Below are positions 60,501 through 64,000 of a stretch of 64,000 nucleotides of DNA, one piece after another; positions within the stretch are counted from its first letter, which is position 1, and every line of letters begins with the position of its first letter. This stretch comes from Motacilla alba alba (lineage: Eukaryota > Chordata > Aves > Passeriformes > Motacillidae): positions 66,029,666-66,093,665 of the forward strand of contig NC_052018.1 in NCBI RefSeq assembly GCF_015832195.1, in the 5' to 3' direction. Under the pieces are notes generated by a model. The model was given only the letters and a program-made list of their open reading frames with translations. It was not told where the DNA came from and made no database searches. A program made the translations under genes and the position numbers.

Positions 60501-63281
60501 CTGCAGAACACAAAATTACTTATCTTAGTGTTGAGTTAAAAAATCAAGATTTTAGAATAGTGCTAAATAGCAAAATGCTAACAAAGTGACCTTTTTGTCA
60601 GAGGTTATGAGAGCTTATGCTGCTGGACTGGACAGACTGAATAGTCAAAACACTTTTTCACTGGAGAAAACTGGAATGAAAAATTTAATGGAAGCGGCAA
60701 AAGGCTGCCTTCCTGCATGGAATGTGTACACAAGAACAAATTTGCAAAGGAGTGATCAGTGGTATAAGATTGCTAGAGGTTCTCTGAATTTGGGGGAAAA
60801 ATATTCAGTAGACTTGAAATTTCTAGGCCAAGCTGAACTCTGATGTGATAGAGAAATATTTTTTGCTAGTCTTCTGCAAGGGTTTAATACATCAGTGCTT
60901 AACAAGCTGAAAAACCTCACCTACACTATGATCCATGAGATCTTGTCTTTGCGACTGTGAAAGTAAAATAATCCACAAGAGGCAATACTTTACGTGTAAA
61001 TACAAGATTTGTGTTACAACAGTTATGCACATGTAGGTACAGGAGGGGTGAACAGGATGCACACTGACAGTCCAGCTTGTCAGAGGAAGGTTTTCCTTGA
61101 TAAAACAGAGCTACTTCACTGTTTCAAATCATAATATTGCAGTATTCAAAATCTCAAACATCTTGACTTTCTCCTGTCCTGTCTGATATATTTAATTAGT
61201 ACTTCTCCTAATGTTCTGTGTGGCTCATTCTTTTACTTGTCATCAGTGTTTCTTCTGAATAAAATAAGCTAGAAACATTTTGTTGGAGATACATGGAAAA
61301 TGTTTTTTTCTATTGTGTGATGAAAGAGGCACTTGGCTCCTTTGGTCCATAGCACCTCAGAAGGCAACCTGCCGATATTAGGTCTCTTTCATGTGCTACA
61401 ACAAACAGCAGCTCCAGTAGAAATATTTTTATCTCAGCTTTCTAGAAGCACTGAGCTTTTTAGTCTGCACTGTGTTTTTAGAGTCTAGTATCAATACTCA
61501 AAAACTTGCATCAAAACTCAGCTATTATCAGCATTCTTCTCAGTCATAAATCACAGTTCTTCCCAGAAACAAATTGCAGCAGACTTGGTCAAGCTTCACT
61601 GAAATTTAGTCCAGTCTTTTCATCAAGCTGTGGTTCCTGGTGAATCACAGCTGAAGTGTGGAGCTGTGCTGGAGCTGCCAGGCACAGACAAAACAGCTTT
61701 GGAGATGCAGTGTTTTATCTGTTAGTGAGCATGTGCTGCAACTGACTCTAAAAATTAATTGAAAAATGCTATTTCCAAATAGACTAGAGGAAACTATGTC
61801 AACAGCTCCTGTGAATAAGATCAGGAGAGACTTCTGGTAAGATTTGTCCCAAGCAGCCCCATTTGGAGGCAGATGTGAAAAGGGGTTTTCAAGCCCTGAG
61901 CAAGTACAGATGGCAAGGCAGTGTCATTCATGGCAAACTGCTGCTTTGTTGGCTGCACCCCTTTTTTAGGATTAGTTGGGAAAGAATGTACATGCAGGTG
62001 CTTCTTATATCTGCCTTCTAAAGGCAGACTTTCACAGCTGTGGAGACATCTGACTTGACATTCACAGGAAAATTGTGGCTGGATCTTTTTTCTTGACTTG
62101 CAGTAACCCAGATCACATGTGCAAGGAGGATGAATGTTCACAGGGGCAATGTAACACTGTGTGTATAAATGTAGGATATTTATGTATACAGGGTGCTGCT
62201 GAATGCTTGAGGGGGAAGGTACTATTTGTTATTCACGTTTGAATATATTGGTTATTAGACTTTGTATTTCAGAAAAGGGATGTCATTCATCTCTAGAGTC
62301 TGTGAATTGCTCAGTGCCATTAGGATGTCTATAGCCCTGGCATTAAAATGACATCTCTTTTATCTCCGACTTTTTGATTCTGCTAAAATGCATTTGTCCT
62401 AATGTGGTGCTGTTTCCAAAAGCTGGGGCTGCATTATAAAACATATTCGTAAATATTAAGTTTCATAAAATAAAATATCCCCCTTGACACTACCAGGATT
62501 TCAAAAGAGTTTAGCAACTCTCTTTTCATTCAGAGCAAAACAAAAGTGCAGCTTTGTTGTTAAAGCCAGATAATAATTGACCTATATTTCACACACCTTC
62601 ATTTCCAAAAGTTGACAAAGGCAATGTGCTCTTGAAGCTGATAGGAGCTTGTACTGGAATTAGGCTTAAACTTTTTGAGGTGGACCTCTTTCCAGAGGTT
62701 TTGAAGATCAAATAACACCGATAAAAATGCACATTGAAAGAGTTACTGTGATGAGCTGCAGATTTAAAGAGGAGGAACAAATTCTGTTGTTTATTACTGA
62801 CAGGTTGTGAGATGCTGTCCTAGTTAATGTCCACAAGTAAACAAATAAATAAACAAAAGCCTTCATTTTCCTTAGCCAAGGAATAATCTACCTAAAACAA
62901 CAGGGAAACTGTAAGATTTCTGATCTTTGTTGGTAGTAAGAGCAGAGAGAGAAAATCAGAAGTGCACAGTGAACCAAATATGATGAAATCTTATGAAAAC
63001 TGGTAGTCCAGAAATTAATCTGCCTTACTTCTATGGCCTGTAGGCCTCATATTTTAACCTGACCTAAAGACCTTGGATATGTATCCAAATACCTGCAAGC
63101 TTATCTCAAATGTAAGTAAGTTTGAGCTCAAGTTTTTCATTTTTACCTTGTTCTTTTGTATCTGTGATTCAATCTAACTTAGATTTTTCAGAATAGTATT
63201 AGTCTCCATCCTTTACCAATACCCTATTTTCTTGAAAATGCCATTGGTTTCAGGTGGTGTTATGACCTTGAGATTGCTGAC
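54541..63281. other. Gene-poor stretch
   Basis: No supported gene. It contains a (GTT/GTTT)n-rich segment at 57237-57318. Around 58126-58464 one + strand frame is open for 112 codons and includes acceptor- and donor-like pairs (CTTCATAG ... TGTAAG/GTGAGA; TTCTTCCAG ... CTCACAG/GTATTC), but the peptide is low-complexity and unrecognised. AATAAA hexamers here have no gene upstream. Confidence 0.45.
57237..57318. repeat. GTT/GTTTT-rich low-complexity repeat
   Basis: G and T only for most of its length, with TTGTTGTTGTGTTGTTGTTG and GGTTTGTTTGGTTTTGTTTG. Simple-sequence DNA. Confidence 0.9.
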
Positions 63282-63421
63282 CTGCATATATAGTTAAAAC
63301 ATAATAGATCATCTGCATCCCAAACAAAATCCATGCTCTCCTGATGGTGTGTCTAGCTGCAGAACTGAGCTCAGCATATGTGAGGATGAGCTCTCTCCTA
63401 AGATCGATGCTTCTTGACAGC
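63282..63421 (-). other. Candidate minus-strand exon D
   Basis: On the - strand a textbook acceptor (GTTTTTTTCCCCCCCAG) precedes 140 bases open in one frame, with a GCAG/GTCAGC donor after it. The 46 codons read LSRSIDLRRELILTYAELSS, then a basic stretch (ARHTIRRAW) and a hydrophobic segment (ILFGMQMIYYVLTIYA) that could span a membrane. The frame is also open for 76 codons upstream, so the frame itself is not bounded by the splice sites. I do not recognise the protein. If real, it would belong to a gene entering from the right, convergent with the left-edge gene. Confidence 0.25.
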
Positions 63422-64000
63422 CTGGGGGGGAAAAAAACAACTGCAGAATCATTCATGTCCAGTAAACAGCAGCCAATGCTGTTAATTGCTGTCTCAGCTA
63501 GTTGGGAGTGAAAGTCTTGTTTTACAGAATGAATCAGACCTCCAGTGATTTGCTGGTGAGCTCCCTCTCTCAAGGTGGCACAGTCTGTCAGGGGTCTGAG
63601 CTGATTATATGTGTAAATAAGGTATGGCAGTGAACCCTCTAAAGACACATAAATTGAACCAGGACTTCTGCAGGCTTAAAAGCAGTTACAGGTGGGAACT
63701 GGAGAAATGTCAAAAAATAAGGAATCATAGAAACAATGTGCTTAATGAATCACATCCTACATTTTGGATTTTCCTGTCTGGTGTAATTGTACTGTCACGA
63801 ACTTGAGCTTGTGCTGTGAGAGGAGAAATACCTTGAGGTCTGTTGTTCAAGAAAATTTTGCATTTATGTTTAATATATCTGTCTTCAAATGAAGATTTAT
63901 GGGAAGTAAGTCTTGATTTGAAAACTTATTTCCCTCCAATTTCATTAAAACCCTGCCATCCAATAAAATCAGGTTTGTTTGCATTGAGGTTTTTTTAGCC
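63422..64000. other. Right-edge stretch without a supported gene
   Basis: AT-rich unique-looking DNA. The C/T-rich acceptor tract of candidate exon D (read on the - strand) begins here. Nothing else recognised. Confidence 0.4.

Noticed and set aside
1..64000. tRNA, rRNA, CRISPR arrays, bacterial operons or an intact viral gene set
   Set aside because: No tRNA box A/box B cloverleaf, rRNA segment, regularly spaced repeat array or clustered open frames were seen on either strand.

Overview
The window looks like vertebrate, almost certainly avian, nuclear DNA. Coding density is very low, the background is AT-leaning and CpG-poor, introns obey GT..AG, and the recognisable interspersed repeats are CR1 LINE 3' ends (three clear copies) plus one likely old MIR-type fragment. 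There are no bacterial features, operons or CRISPR arrays, and no intact viral or transposon genes.

Layout. (1) Positions 11-2130 carry the only gene I can support well: the last two coding exons, stop codon, 3' UTR and poly(A) signal of a + strand gene whose body lies left of the window. The visible 80 residues are a charged coiled-coil tail ending in a lysine-rich run; I do not recognise the protein. (2) From about 2.1 to 8.9 kb is ordinary intergenic DNA with simple repeats. (3) At 8.95-9.37 kb is a compact CpG island built partly from a degenerate 72-81 bp tandem unit and holding a strong CTCF-type motif; a weaker CpG-bearing shoulder runs to about 9.95 kb. (4) A second CpG island lies at 14.16-14.48 kb. 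(5) The remaining roughly 50 kb is gene-poor, with CR1 copies at 26.05, 33.41 and 48.75 kb, many homopolymer and simple-repeat tracts, a TATA-box promoter-like or LTR-like block near 50 kb, another LTR-like block near 54 kb, and scattered regulatory-looking motifs.

The CpG islands followed by a sparse set of splice-bounded open segments on the + strand (12.86, 15.94, 31.77 kb) would fit a long-intron coding gene or lncRNA starting in this interval and running right. This is inference: none of the predicted peptides is recognisable. One further splice-bounded open segment on the - strand at the right edge (63.28-63.42 kb) could belong to a gene entering from the right.

I did not find a convincing previously undescribed biological system. 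The best leads are the CTCF/CpG minisatellite, the candidate cryptic exons, the promoter-like block near 50 kb, and a 14-bp-stem hairpin at 32.24 kb. No alignment, folding or database search could be run.
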